The notes beneath the pieces are model-generated. The model searched no databases. It was not told where the DNA came from and was given only the letters and a program-made list of their open reading frames with translations. The translations under genes were made by a program, and so were the position numbers. Below are positions 20,169 to 30,000 of a DNA stretch of 64,000 nucleotides, in pieces. Source of the stretch: Lachancea mirantina (lineage: Eukaryota; Ascomycota; Saccharomycetes; Saccharomycetales; Saccharomycetaceae). The stretch spans positions 1,090,996 to 1,154,995 of the forward strand of contig LT598463.1 in NCBI GenBank assembly GCA_900074745.1. The letters are read 5' to 3'. Each line of letters begins with the position of its first letter. Position 1 is the stretch's first letter.

Positions 20169-22475
20169 TTATTTCTTGCTGTAGACCTCACGGAAGTGCT
20201 TGGCAGCCTCAACCATGTGAGTCAAGGACAGTTTCGTCTCTTCCCAGCCTCTGGTCTTCAAGCCACAGTCAGGGTTGACCCAGAACTTGTCGGCTGGGTA
20301 AGACTTCATGATGGTCTCGATCTTAGAGATGAACTCCTCAGTGGATGGAATTCTTGGGGAGTGAATGTCGAATAGACCTAGACCAATATGGTTTGGATAG
20401 TTTTGGAACTCGGCGATGTAGTTTGGATCGTCCTTCTTGGAGAACTCAATAGAAACAACGTCCGCGTCCAAGGCCTTGATGTGGTTAGGGTCCAAGTCCG
20501 AGTAACAAAAGTGAGAGTGGATTTGAGTCTTGTTGGCGACACCCGAGGTGGCAACTCTGAAAGATTCAGCAGCCCACTTCAAGTAAGCAGCACGCTCAGC
20601 ACCGGATCTCAATGGCAAACCTTCTCTCAAAGCAGGCTCGTCGACTTGGATAACCTTGATACCGGCAGCTTCCAAGTCGTTGACTTCGTCCCTCAAAGCC
20701 AAAGCTAATTGCATGGCTTGGGTCTCTTGGTCGACGTCATTTCTTGGGAAAGACCATCTCAAGCAGGTGACTGGACCGGTCAACATACCCTTGACAGGCT
20801 TTGGAGTGATGGATTGCGCGTAGACGGACTCCTTGACGGACATGGCCTTTGGTCTAGACAAGTCACCAACAATGATAGGTGGTCTAACGTATCTGGAACC
20901 GTAAGATTGAACCCAACCGTAAACGGTGAAGGCGTAACCGTCGATTTGTTCACCGAAGTATTGGACCATATCGTTTCTCTCTGGTTCACCGTGGACCAAA
21001 ACGTCCAAACCAATCTCTTCTTGGAATCTGATAACGGTTTCAATCTCGGCGTTGATGAATTTCTCGTATTGCTCAGCAGTGATAGTACCCTTAACAAATT
21101 TGTTTCTGTTGATTCTGATGTCCTTGGTTTGAGGGAAAGAACCAATAGTGGTGGTTGGGAACAATGGCAAGTTGAAGACCTTTTGTTGTTCCTCCAATCT
21201 TTGTGGGAAAGGAGCAGAACGGGTGGACATTTTCTCATCGATGCTGGCAACTCTCTTTTGGACAGCCTCATTGTTGGTAATGGTAGAAGAAGCTCTGCCA
21301 GAGACAGACTGGGCGTTCGCGGCCAATTCGGCAGAAACGTCGTCACCGGAGACGTTCTTGGCAATAACGACAACTTCCTTGACTTTTTGGGTGGCAAAAG
21401 CGAACCAATCCTTGATCTCAGGCTTTAAGTTCTTTTCGGATTCCAAGTCGACAGGAGTGTGCAACAAAGACGAAGAAGTGGCAACAACGACTCTGTCCTT
21501 GCCCAACTTTTGGATGGCCTTCTGGACAAGCTCGAAAGACTTGGCAAAGTCGTTCTTCCAGATGTTTCTACCGTCAACAACACCAACAGACAAAGTTTGT
21601 TTGTCAGAAAGGATGGCGGCGACGTCGTCCAGTTGCTCTGGATTTCTGACAAAATCAAAGTGGAAACCGGCGACCGGCAAGTTCTTGATAGCGGCCAAGT
21701 TTGGAACCACCGTACCAAAGTAAGTGGCCAAAGTGATCTCTGGCAAAGAAGCCTGGGCGCCCAAGAAGTCGTAGGCAGTCTTGAAAGCATCTTGGACCTT
21801 CTTTTCCAAATCTAGGACAAGAATTGGCTCGTCAATTTGAACAGAAGTGGCACCGGCGGCAGCGAGTTTCTGCAAAATCTCGGCGTAGAGAGGTAGGATC
21901 TTTTGGAGCAAAGACAAAGGTTCCAGGTCCAAAGAGTCCTTGTCGGCCTTACCAAGGTACAAGTAAGAGACGGGACCGAGCAAAACGGGTCTGGTCTCGA
22001 TACCGAGCTGTTTGGCCTCGAGGAACTCGTCGACGGGTTTTTGTCCGTTCAAACGGAATTGGGTCCCGTTGGAGAAAGTTGGTCTGACGTAGTGGTAGTT
22101 GGAGTCAAACCATTTGACCATCTCCAGCGCAGTGACGTCGACGGCCTTCTCGGTGGCGGTGGCCTTTCTTTGCAAGCCTCTACCCATGGCGAAAAAAGTG
22201 TCTAGCGGCGATAGCTGGTACTTGGCGTAACGGTCTGGGATCACGTTGAAAAGTAGCGAAAGGTCGAGCACTTGGTCGTAGAAGGAGAAGTCGTTCGACG
22301 CTATAACGTCCACACCGGCCTGCTTCTGCAATTTCCAGTTGTGCGCTCTGATCTGCTTGCCGACCTGTAGCAGGTCTTCAGCAGAGGTCTTGCCTTGCCA
22401 GTAAGCCTCGGTGGCCTTCTTTAGCTCTCTGTTGGCCCCAATTCTTGGGAAACCCAAAACGGACGATTGCACCAT
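20169..22475 (-). CDS. MET6: Cobalamin-independent methionine synthase
   Basis: Transfers a methyl group from 5-methyltetrahydropteroyl-triglutamate to homocysteine, the last step of methionine synthesis. It has 768 residues, the usual length for the fungal enzyme, in two duplicated barrels. The N-terminus VQSSVLGFPRIGANRELKKA and the C-terminal zinc ligands in THSHFCYSD-like IHSHFCYSD and VNPDCGLKTRGW are intact. Codon choice is strongly biased, as expected of an abundant protein, and it produces long spurious antisense frames. The promoter has a perfect Gcn4 palindrome and a TATA box. Confidence 0.97.
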   Translation of the reverse strand: MVQSSVLGFPRIGANRELKKATEAYWQGKTSAEDLLQVGKQIRAHNWKLQKQAGVDVIASNDFSFYDQVLDLSLLFNVIPDRYAKYQLSPLDTFFAMGRGLQRKATATEKAVDVTALEMVKWFDSNYHYVRPTFSNGTQFRLNGQKPVDEFLEAKQLGIETRPVLLGPVSYLYLGKADKDSLDLEPLSLLQKILPLYAEILQKLAAAGATSVQIDEPILVLDLEKKVQDAFKTAYDFLGAQASLPEITLATYFGTVVPNLAAIKNLPVAGFHFDFVRNPEQLDDVAAILSDKQTLSVGVVDGRNIWKNDFAKSFELVQKAIQKLGKDRVVVATSSSLLHTPVDLESEKNLKPEIKDWFAFATQKVKEVVVIAKNVSGDDVSAELAANAQSVSGRASSTITNNEAVQKRVASIDEKMSTRSAPFPQRLEEQQKVFNLPLFPTTTIGSFPQTKDIRINRNKFVKGTITAEQYEKFINAEIETVIRFQEEIGLDVLVHGEPERNDMVQYFGEQIDGYAFTVYGWVQSYGSRYVRPPIIVGDLSRPKAMSVKESVYAQSITPKPVKGMLTGPVTCLRWSFPRNDVDQETQAMQLALALRDEVNDLEAAGIKVIQVDEPALREGLPLRSGAERAAYLKWAAESFRVATSGVANKTQIHSHFCYSDLDPNHIKALDADVVSIEFSKKDDPNYIAEFQNYPNHIGLGLFDIHSPRIPSTEEFISKIETIMKSYPADKFWVNPDCGLKTRGWEETKLSLTHMVEAAKHFREVYSKK

Positions 22476-22677
22476 GATTTGTTGCTGGATTGTAGTGGGA
22501 AAACTTGGCCTTTTTAGTAGCTGAGCTTGTTGTACCTGTTGTTGAACTGCAATTGCGAGGTCCGCTGGAGTTGCTGAAACAATGGAAAAAGCGCTAAAAA
22601 AGGAGAACTAGATAGTCTTGGTCTACAAACGAAACACTCTAATGACAGGGCTCGACGGATCTGGGTTCCCTTTCTAC

Positions 22678-22685
22678 CTTATATA
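22678..22685 (-). promoter_or_regulatory. MET6 TATA box
   Basis: TATATAAG on the minus strand, about 200 bases upstream of the MET6 ATG, followed by a poly-A tract in MET6 orientation. It fits a highly expressed, regulated gene. Confidence 0.6.
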
Positions 22686-22864
22686 CCTTTTTTTTCCCGT
22701 CGCGTTTCCATTGAAATTTTTTCTTTAATTGATTTCCTCATATCTTGTTACCGCTGTAAAGAGCCATACAGGCGCCATAATGAGCCATAGTATCGTTTAA
22801 GGGACGTAACTTTTTCCCGATTATACTCAGTCACGTTATACGAAGATCTGGAGAGTCGTTGCAA

Positions 22865-22873
22865 ATGACTCAT
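22865..22873 (+). promoter_or_regulatory. Gcn4 palindrome ATGACTCAT
   Basis: A perfect nine-base Gcn4 recognition palindrome about 390 bases upstream of the MET6 start. By motif, MET6 should respond to amino-acid starvation. Confidence 0.6.
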
Positions 22874-22966
22874 CGAATCCTCCTCCTTTGACCCGGCGGC
22901 AGCGTCAGGCCCACTGTCACAGCTTGAAACACGGGTCCGGGACGTTGTAACAGCCTGAAACACGTA

Positions 22967-22987
22967 CCAGTTTCAGGATGAAACTGG
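22967..22987. repeat. Perfect 9-bp inverted repeat
   Basis: CCAGTTTCA, a GGA spacer, then TGAAACTGG: a perfect hairpin of nine pairs with a three-base loop, among short ACACG-containing direct repeats. Confidence 0.85.
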
Positions 22988-23079
22988 GCCTGTAACACGG
23001 GCAAAAAACGCTCTACACGTGGGGCACGCAGTGCGCGGAGCAAGCATAGTGAGCGCCGTCGCTGTCTGCGAGCTCGCGT

Positions 23080-23123
23080 GACATTGTCTGTAGTGGGGCC
23101 TCTGCCGGCCCCACTACAATGTC
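23080..23123. repeat. Long GC-rich hairpin
   Basis: The arm TGTAGTGGGGCC (23089-23100) pairs perfectly with GGCCCCACTACA (23107-23118) around the loop TCTGCC. Beyond it, GACATT and AATGTC pair again across a small bulge. Not adjacent to a gene end, so not an obvious terminator. Confidence 0.85.
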
Positions 23124-23604
23124 CAGACGGTAACACGTAGCCGGCGCTGACTCCTGCTGTCGCGTAGCGCGACGCGTCAAGGTGGTTCATTTTCACATGG
23201 CTTTCGTGAAAGCCAGTGACGCCACAGCTACAAAAGTCCGACGGCGGGGAGATAAACTTGCTAGGAAAGCACCGCTGTGTGGGGTATGGGTGCGGACTTT
23301 AAACGATAAGGAGTTGGCACGTGATGCGATGCGAAAGAACGTTAAAAACGATTTCAGACGCGAATATCAGCACTTAGGCGGTCGAAAACAAGGCTATGGA
23401 CGCGTCTCTGGTGGTATATCTTTCGGCCAGGTGTCTGTGCCTTGCTTCCGGCTATCTAGAGCGAATAATTACCAAATGCGCCACGCGTTGTTCGGTTAGA
23501 TGAGGTTCTGCGAAGCGTCGGTAATTTCGCCTCACGCCTTTCATCCGCCAGTCACGGTGTTGGGGTGTTGGGGTGATGGTGCCTTGGGCCGTCAGTTGGA
23601 TTTT

Positions 23605-23678
23605 CTCTGTTTTCTGTCATTGCAGTCACGTGATGGTGCAATTGGACGATATCACCTTCTCGCCAGCTGCTTCCAACA
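23605..23678 (-). mobile_element. LTR fragment, Ty1/copia-like
   Basis: The 5' part of a minus-strand LTR, recognised by close match to the neighbouring copy: it begins (minus strand) TGTTGGAAGCAGCTGGCG and includes the CACGTGA block. It is an old fragment; similarity to its neighbour stops near 23605. Confidence 0.65.
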
Positions 23679-23683
23679 TTATT

Positions 23684-24119
23684 TGTTGAGGTTTTTCCTT
23701 GTCGGAGGTTGATAGGTTTCTAAATTGTTCATTCAATTCGTTCATAATTGATCTAAATAATAAAGCGGATTAGGAATTGAGTACTTATATCTCTCCGTGG
23801 CTACCTTACAACCATGAACACTACGATCCTGGTCATATCAGCTCCTTTTATACAATTTCTGTAACATTGATCCAAATTTCGAATCCGTTACTTTCTTTAA
23901 ACTAGACGGTGAATTCTCATCATACGTCATTCATCATATACCACATATGATCTGATTACAATGTTCTGATGATTCTAGAACTTTCAATGGACCTGTTTTA
24001 GCTTCCAGCTCTTTCGCAGAATGCCAATCCTTTGTCCAATTCTCTAATTTTATTCTGTCATATCGATCACGTGATGATGCAATTGGACGATATCATCTTC
24101 TCGCCAGCTCCTTCCAACA
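23684..24119 (-). mobile_element. Solo LTR, Ty1/copia-like
   Basis: The fullest LTR in the cluster, 436 bases. On the minus strand it starts TGTTGGAAGG, like Ty1-type LTRs, and ends CTCAACA, with a TATAAAAGG promoter-like box inside. Flanking pentamers (TTATT and ATATT) are similar but not identical. The neighbouring LTR (24125-24440) clearly aligns with it but is diverged, so the insertions are not recent. Confidence 0.75.
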
Positions 24120-24124
24120 ATATT

Positions 24125-24440
24125 TGTCGGTAATCGATACATTTCTAAACTGTTTTAGGTCGTTCATAGTTGATATAGATTTTAAGGCAGATAGGGAGTT
24201 GAGTACTTGTATCGCTCCGTGGTTGTCTTGAGGATATGACCACGGGATAACAGGTCAAACCGTTTCCTTTTATACAATTTTCGTAACACTGTTCTAACTT
24301 TAGAATCCGTTACTTTCTTCATACGTCGTTCATCATACCACATATGATCTGATTACAATGTTCTGAAAATTCTAGAACTGTCGATGGACTCGTTCGAGCT
24401 TCCAGTTTTATTCTGTCATCGCAATCACGTGATAGTGCAA
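24125..24440 (-). mobile_element. LTR copy overlapping the end of the adjoining ORF
   Basis: A second copy aligning with 23684-24119, including the TATA-like region and the CACGTGAT block. Similarity ends near 24440. The stop codon of the minus-strand ORF 24425-25351 lies inside this repeat, as expected if the ORF and LTR belong to one element. Old by divergence. Confidence 0.7.
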
Positions 24441-25351
24441 GGGCTTCTAGTGGCGGTACTATCTGATTCGGGATATGTCGCTGATCTTCGAGCTCTCTTG
24501 TTGTGAGCCTCCAGTCGTTCGACCCTTTCTTGTGGACGACGTTCTGGACGCCTAGCACGCGTAGCTCGCCTTTCCATCATACTGAGTATCCGTTGGTTTT
24601 GCTTCACTAAGGGCCATTCTGTGATATCTATGTCGGAGGGAACGAACTCTAGTATTGCATCCAAATCTTCAACGATATTGTCTATGTCTTGCTCAGTGTA
24701 TTTCGCGAAAATTAGTCCTCGCGATCGATAGTCTTCAAAACGTGCTAATGGAATCTTTTGGGCTTCCTCGCGCTTCTTATTCGGAACGGAATTGAGTGCT
24801 CGTGTGACGACTTCGGCAGCAAGCGACCACTCCGAATATATAGGATCAAGATCCTTTAGTATCTTTTCTATACTAACTCCACGATATGTCCCATTAGAGT
24901 CACAAAATGTGTTCAAGAACAAATTCACGCAATCAATTCCACGGTATTCTCGGGTAGTTGAAGAGGCACCTTGCAAGAAGCGCCATCCCTCCAGGTCTTT
25001 TTTGTCAAGGCGACAGGTTGAATCGACAAGACAATTTGCGTCACGGAAAGTGCCTTGCGACATCCGCAAGAAGGGTGCATAATCTCCGGCCCCTTCGAAG
25101 CGAAATTGATATCGCTCTCCAGGGTTCGAAAACGCAGGATACTTTGACGAACTATCAACCTCTTCTCCCGGTTGGGAGTTATCCATAGTCCCATCAGGGC
25201 GTCCACTGCGACTGTGCTCATCAGAGGACCCTGCGCCTTTATTAAGCCCACAGATCTCATCTACTAACATCAGCACACAATCCCTCGCTGTGAAGCCAGA
25301 GTGATGCGTGATAGCTAGTGAAGACAGTTTGAAATCTTTCCAATTCTCCAT
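24425..25351 (-). CDS. Unrecognised 308-residue ORF between LTRs, possibly Gag-like
   Basis: An intact frame from the ATG at 25349-25351, in the same orientation as the LTRs on both sides, ending inside the left one. I do not recognise the family. It starts MENWKDFKLSSLAITHHSGF, has a Ser/Gly-rich part near residue 50, a mixed alpha-helical middle (SIEKILKDLDPIYSEWSLAA) and a very basic tail (RRATRARRPERRPQERVERL). A basic C-terminus, the size and the LTR flanks suit a Gag-like protein of a short non-autonomous LTR element. No protease, integrase or reverse-transcriptase motif is present. A host gene caught between unrelated LTRs is the alternative. Confidence 0.5.
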   Translation of the reverse strand: MENWKDFKLSSLAITHHSGFTARDCVLMLVDEICGLNKGAGSSDEHSRSGRPDGTMDNSQPGEEVDSSSKYPAFSNPGERYQFRFEGAGDYAPFLRMSQGTFRDANCLVDSTCRLDKKDLEGWRFLQGASSTTREYRGIDCVNLFLNTFCDSNGTYRGVSIEKILKDLDPIYSEWSLAAEVVTRALNSVPNKKREEAQKIPLARFEDYRSRGLIFAKYTEQDIDNIVEDLDAILEFVPSDIDITEWPLVKQNQRILSMMERRATRARRPERRPQERVERLEAHNKRARRSATYPESDSTATRSPCTIT

Positions 25352-25462
25352 TTTTGGCCAGAGTCGTTCGTTCGGTCTTTGGGTGTGCAATGCTGTTGAG
25401 GAGTACTTGCAATTCTGGACGCTGGTTTTTTCTCTAAGTGCGGAATGCAATTAACTTCTTAA

Positions 25463-25798
25463 TTCATGCGTGAAAAAGAACGATATCACTTTCTCCTTTC
25501 AAGAATATTTGGTCGAATCGTGCCCTTATATACTACTCTTCAAATACCGTCCTAACTCTAAAATCCGTTACCTTCTCTAAAATTGACGGTTAAGTTTTTA
25601 GCACACGTCATCCATCAAATCGCTCTCGGCGTGATGGCGGGGTGTTACGATGTCATGACCATCAGTGGGATCGTTTAGGTTCCATGATTTCCTGTTAGGT
25701 TCATGATGAACAGTCCGTTCCGTCCTATTTTGATCTGTCGCGGTGGTCACGTGATACTAAAGCTTGACGATATCATATCTCGCTATCTCTTTCCAACA
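25463..25798 (-). mobile_element. Diverged LTR copies right of the ORF
   Basis: Aligns with the left LTRs at several blocks: ACGATATCA...TTTC at 25480-25500, the CCGTTACCTTCT block near 25565, GTCACGTGATA near 25745 and the terminal TTTCCAACA at 25790-25798. The left part looks like the end of one copy joined to the middle of another. More diverged than the left copies, so older or faster changing. Confidence 0.6.
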
Positions 25799-25804
25799 TA
25801 TACC

Positions 25805-26046
25805 TATCGAGGTTAATCGGGTTTGGTGTTCGGTAGGCCTTAAATCAATCATTTGATTCGTTTATAGTTTTCTTATTGTTAGACATACCAAATACTGGAT
25901 GTTCCCCTCTCGACTATCAATGGCCGCCTAAGAGACATATCGTCTTCACACCCCCCTTTCGCTCTGTATTCTGTCATTATAGTCGCGTGACATCGGAAAC
26001 CTACATTGCAACTCGACAATATCATCCGTCGAATGCCTTCCATCCA
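25805..26046 (-). mobile_element. Diverged LTR relic
   Basis: The left end (TATCGAGGTTAATCGGG) matches the start of the 23684 copy and the right end (TCTGTCATTATAGTCGCGTG, then CGACAATATCATC and CCTTCCA) matches its end. The middle is shortened. The oldest-looking copy. Confidence 0.5.
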
Positions 26047-26648
26047 GAAATAACATGCCAGGCTCCTTATGCGACTGCGACCTGATTGGATGCCAGGGCT
26101 CGGGGCACGGAAATGGGAAACTTACCGTTGGGTGCTGAGTTGTGTACATGCGAAAACCGTAACGTATATAGGTATTTACCCATAGGTTACTCATGGTTAC
26201 TCATTCTTTTCGAAATTTACTCAAGTATCTCGTCGCACTCGTTTACCCACCTTCATTGCACCAGTGCATTGAACCAGGGAACGGCTACAAGCATCATTGG
26301 GTTTTGAAGGCAACATTTCATTTTCTAAATTACTTAAATCTTCTATACGGTTCACATCTGATCCGTGTTGTAAATCGAAACTTGAGCTATTAAATTATAT
26401 CCATTGTAATAGGACCGCAGTGGGTCAGACGCTAATTCATATAGTTAGCCATGGAAAAATTGATATGGTTGGAATCCCGCTGTTGGAGCTGTCGTACGCT
26501 TGATACCGACGGTACTCATTGTCTACCCATATACGTATACAGCGATAATATACTTGCCTCATCTGTCGGTTTCGTTCGCTAGATCCACTAACAGGCATAT
26601 TCATTGTGCGCGCACCAACATCTTCTATCAAGAACTCCACAACTCCCA
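26047..26648. other. Spacer between LTR cluster and IES5
   Basis: About 600 bases with no recognised gene. ATACGTATAC-type repeats near 26530 and GGTTACTCATGGTTACTCAT at 26185-26204 (a tandem ten-base duplication) are the only structure noted. Confidence 0.4.
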
Positions 26649-26999
26649 ATGACAATCTCCGACGCCACGAGCGATTCGACCGGATCCAGAGAGTACGCCA
26701 AGCTGCTGTCTCGCAGAGACGAGCTCCTGAAGCAGGAAACCTCGCTGAAACGCGAATACACCACACTGCTGCGTAAAATGGCCAGCGTGATGGCCGTGTT
26801 GCAGACAATTGACAACGACAACATTTCTTCTGTCAGTATCAGCGAGGAAAGCGTCACAAAAGTTCCCGGGCTCGCAGAATACGCAGAACTCATTGCAGAG
26901 ATCGACGCAACGGATTTCAGCGATGTGGAAATCCCAGACTTTCTGCAAGATTCGTACCAACTCTTCAAAAATGCTGCGCTCCTGTACAAGGACGCGTGA
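26649..26999 (+). CDS. IES5: INO80 complex subunit Ies5
   Basis: A 116-residue protein in the position of S. cerevisiae YER092W (125 residues), an accessory subunit of the INO80 chromatin remodeller. The start MTISDATS was chosen over a GTG 15 codons upstream. Residues 15-60 form a coiled coil (YAKLLSRRDELLKQETSLKR) and the C-terminal half is acidic (ATDFSDVEIPDFLQDSYQLF). Identification rests on coiled-coil resemblance plus synteny with TSC11. Its stop is seven bases from that of convergent TSC11. Confidence 0.8.
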   Translation: MTISDATSDSTGSREYAKLLSRRDELLKQETSLKREYTTLLRKMASVMAVLQTIDNDNISSVSISEESVTKVPGLAEYAELIAEIDATDFSDVEIPDFLQDSYQLFKNAALLYKDA

Positions 27000-27006
27000 T
27001 TCAGAG

Positions 27007-30000
27007 TTACGCTTTCCGTCTCTTGCGGTCTTTCCGGATCATCGTTTCGAGTGTCTTCTTGCTCATGAACAGCTCGCACAGAAACTTGCGCGCGGGGGGC
27101 TTAAACCGGTACTGTTCCAGCAATTCGACAATGCGCGTGAACATCTGCGGTGTCGCGACCCGGGCAGACCCGTACGCAGTTCGCAAGTCTGTAATCTCCT
27201 TGGCGGCACCGTTCGACAGAATGGAGTTATTGAGCTTGCTTGCAGCCCGCAAAATCCGCTCTGTCAGCTCGTTGTAGTCACTTTTAGAGTTACTTATGCT
27301 GTTCAATTGCGCATCGATTTTGAATCGCTCCATCTCTGCCTGAAGATCCTCGTTTGCATCCCGCCGCGTGCTCTCGGACTCGGCTTTTAAGGAAAGCAGT
27401 TTATCCAGGTCCAATACAATGTCTTCCCCTGTCATCAAATCGACTTCAGCAGACTTTCCATTACCAACATTTTTCAAATCCTGCGAGCCGCTGCTGTTGC
27501 TCCCAAGGAATTTTTTAACGTCCATTGGATAAGTCAGCCCGGTCGGTAAATTCAATACATTAAGACAACAATCCCAGTGAAGCTCGTCCAAGATCTCGCA
27601 CCCTTCCTTCGTCTTCGAAACCAGGCCAAGCACGTAGAAAGCCGTGAACTTGACATCGGTGGCAAGCGCAGAGTACGCTAATTCAATAATGTCTTCTACA
27701 ATCGTGTAGTTATCCAGCAAAGCAATACCGAGATCCGTCGACCCTATGAGGCCGCAACACCAGAGCGCCGCCTTCAACTGTAGCAGCTTTTCTGGCATCA
27801 TCGCCAGTTTCATGTCGGCTCGATGAGCCTTGACGATATTCGCAAACGCCACGAGGTCGCCCATCTGAGTTATCAATGCAACTCCCTCTTCTGTATGAGC
27901 CAAACTTCCATAAAAATGCAAGGGCATGCTTTTGGCACGCTCTGATCCATCATTGACAAATTCGACATACACCATTTCCTTCTGAATGAAAGCTTCCACT
28001 TTGGAAACGTACTCCAGGTTTTTTCGAGTGAACCATTTATTCCTCTCCACTTGAATAAACTGAATTTCGTCAAGCTGTCGGAAGCCTGTAGGTGTTTGAA
28101 GGAACTCGAATAGTAGCGGAGACTTTATGAAGACTAGCTGATGTAATAGATGTCGGCGGGGATACGCTATCATTTTGGGCCACTTTTGACTAGCACAAAA
28201 TTCATACAGAGTCTTGTCCGCCGCGCCTATCACATCCGGAGAAAGATCGTAAAGTTGGCGAACCAGCATTTCCAACAAAGTAAATTGCAACCTACTGCTC
28301 TCGGAGGAAAATTTTTGTAACGAGAGTCCTAATGCATTGGTCGCTGCAATACGAATCTCTTCATCCTCATGCACCAGCGCTTTGCCCAAGATCGTTCTGC
28401 AATGCAGCGAAAACGTGAGGTCGAGCTCTGGCAAAATCTGAAGAAGGTAGGTTTTACCAATAGACGAGCGCTTTTGAAACATTTTGTAGATCACCGTGAA
28501 AATATTCCATTTCTCCAGCAGTTCAATGCCACTTTGGGCCTCCGTCAAGACCCCCAAAATTTTCAAATAGCCAGGGCAAACTGATTGACTAAAGTTGGGC
28601 TCTGTCAGCACATTATTTGTTGTCTGTCCTTCCATAGCTCGGTATAGCAGAGATGCGATTTGTGGGATTAATTTCGTGTCGTCGTGTAATATTCTAATCC
28701 CTTCTTGGGTGGATATCAGCATTTTGAAAAACTGACAACCCACTTGGATGTACCTTTGAGCAAATCTCGATCCGTTTTTCACTTTGGAAAATCTGTACCG
28801 CATCGGTCGGTAGAACACCATTAACCTTCGGAAAAATTTCGTAGTACGCATAAGGGCGTCTATGCGCTTAGAGTTCCGCAAGGGACCTTCTATTAACTCG
28901 GAAAGTGTGTTCCAATTCCATGTTGTAAAGTCTTTGGTCTGTAATACACGCGAATCGTAAACCATTTTTTTGAACTTCGTCTCGTCGACTTCATTGACGA
29001 GAAAATTATGTCGTAGTTTTTCAGTAAATTCCATGATGTCATTAGCAGATGTGAAACCCCCCATCCCTATAGTATTTCTATGTCGATTTAATTTGTTCGT
29101 TAGCCGCTCAAAATAAAAGATGTCCGAGATGACATGTTCCTGACCGGCCTCTGTGATAGGTTTTATTGAAAACGACGTTAGAGGATTGAAGCCAACTAAG
29201 TTCATAGCAAGGTTGCAAAACTCTGATATTAAATACCGGATTTTGCCAGCAAGCCCAGATTGTTTTAACGAGTCAGTGCTGCTGAGAACCGGTATCAAAG
29301 AGTCTATAATTCCAAGGTTTGCTAAAATTTTCACCAAAAGTCCAACATACTGGTTGATGGGAGGCAGCTCGTAATGAAATCTGGATGAAGTATTCTTGGA
29401 TACAGTGCCCTTGTTCTGTTCATGGTACGGCAGGATCTTTACTCTTAACACATCAAGAATAATATCCGCCAAGAATCTGCAGATGGAAGGAATTTGGAAA
29501 AAGGTTATGACTTGGCGGAAAGCTTTGAAATCTTCAGCGACAAATAGAACCAGTCCATTGTAGTTCTTAAGACATTTGCAAATCAATTGCGAGGATTTTT
29601 GGAGTTTATCAATATTCATATTGGATTTGTTTTGATATTCTGCAAAAGTAGTAAGCAACACTGTGATGTCAAAGTTTACTAGCAGCTTTCTCGTATCCTC
29701 AAATGACATCAAATCAAGGAGCGCATCCAATAAAGGGCCAGTAAGCGGTGAAGAGATGTTTTCAGCGATAAAACCCTCAAGAACCCGAATGCCTTTACAT
29801 TCCTCTACCAGCTTTGGCATCACGTAGCACATCTCTAAGAGCGTTTCAATGGCAATATCTCGTAGTTTATCATCGGAGTTGTCAATGCAGCTTATGATCG
29901 CTCGAACAATTCCCTTGCTTATACCTTCTTTGTAGTCCAAAAACGATCGTATTAATTTCATTGCCTGTTCTCTTTCGATGAGTGAAGCGCTATCTTTTGC

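Larger units (their letters stand above)
22476..23604. other. MET6 upstream region, hairpin-rich
   Basis: The MET6 promoter and flank. It includes a TATA box, a Gcn4 site, two strong inverted repeats (22967-22987, 23080-23123), and four short direct repeats resembling CTGNAACACG (near 22923, 22954, 22990, 23129). GC-rich compared with its surroundings from about 22900 to 23180. Frames at 23182-23499 and 23500-23712 have no family match and are not called. Confidence 0.6.

Noticed and set aside
20388-22205. Chain of long plus-strand frames opposite MET6
   Set aside because: Antisense shadows produced by the biased codon use of MET6; no family resemblance.
23182-23499. Basic 105-residue frame upstream of the LTR cluster
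   Set aside because: GTG start, no recognisable domain, and lies in structured non-coding-looking DNA.
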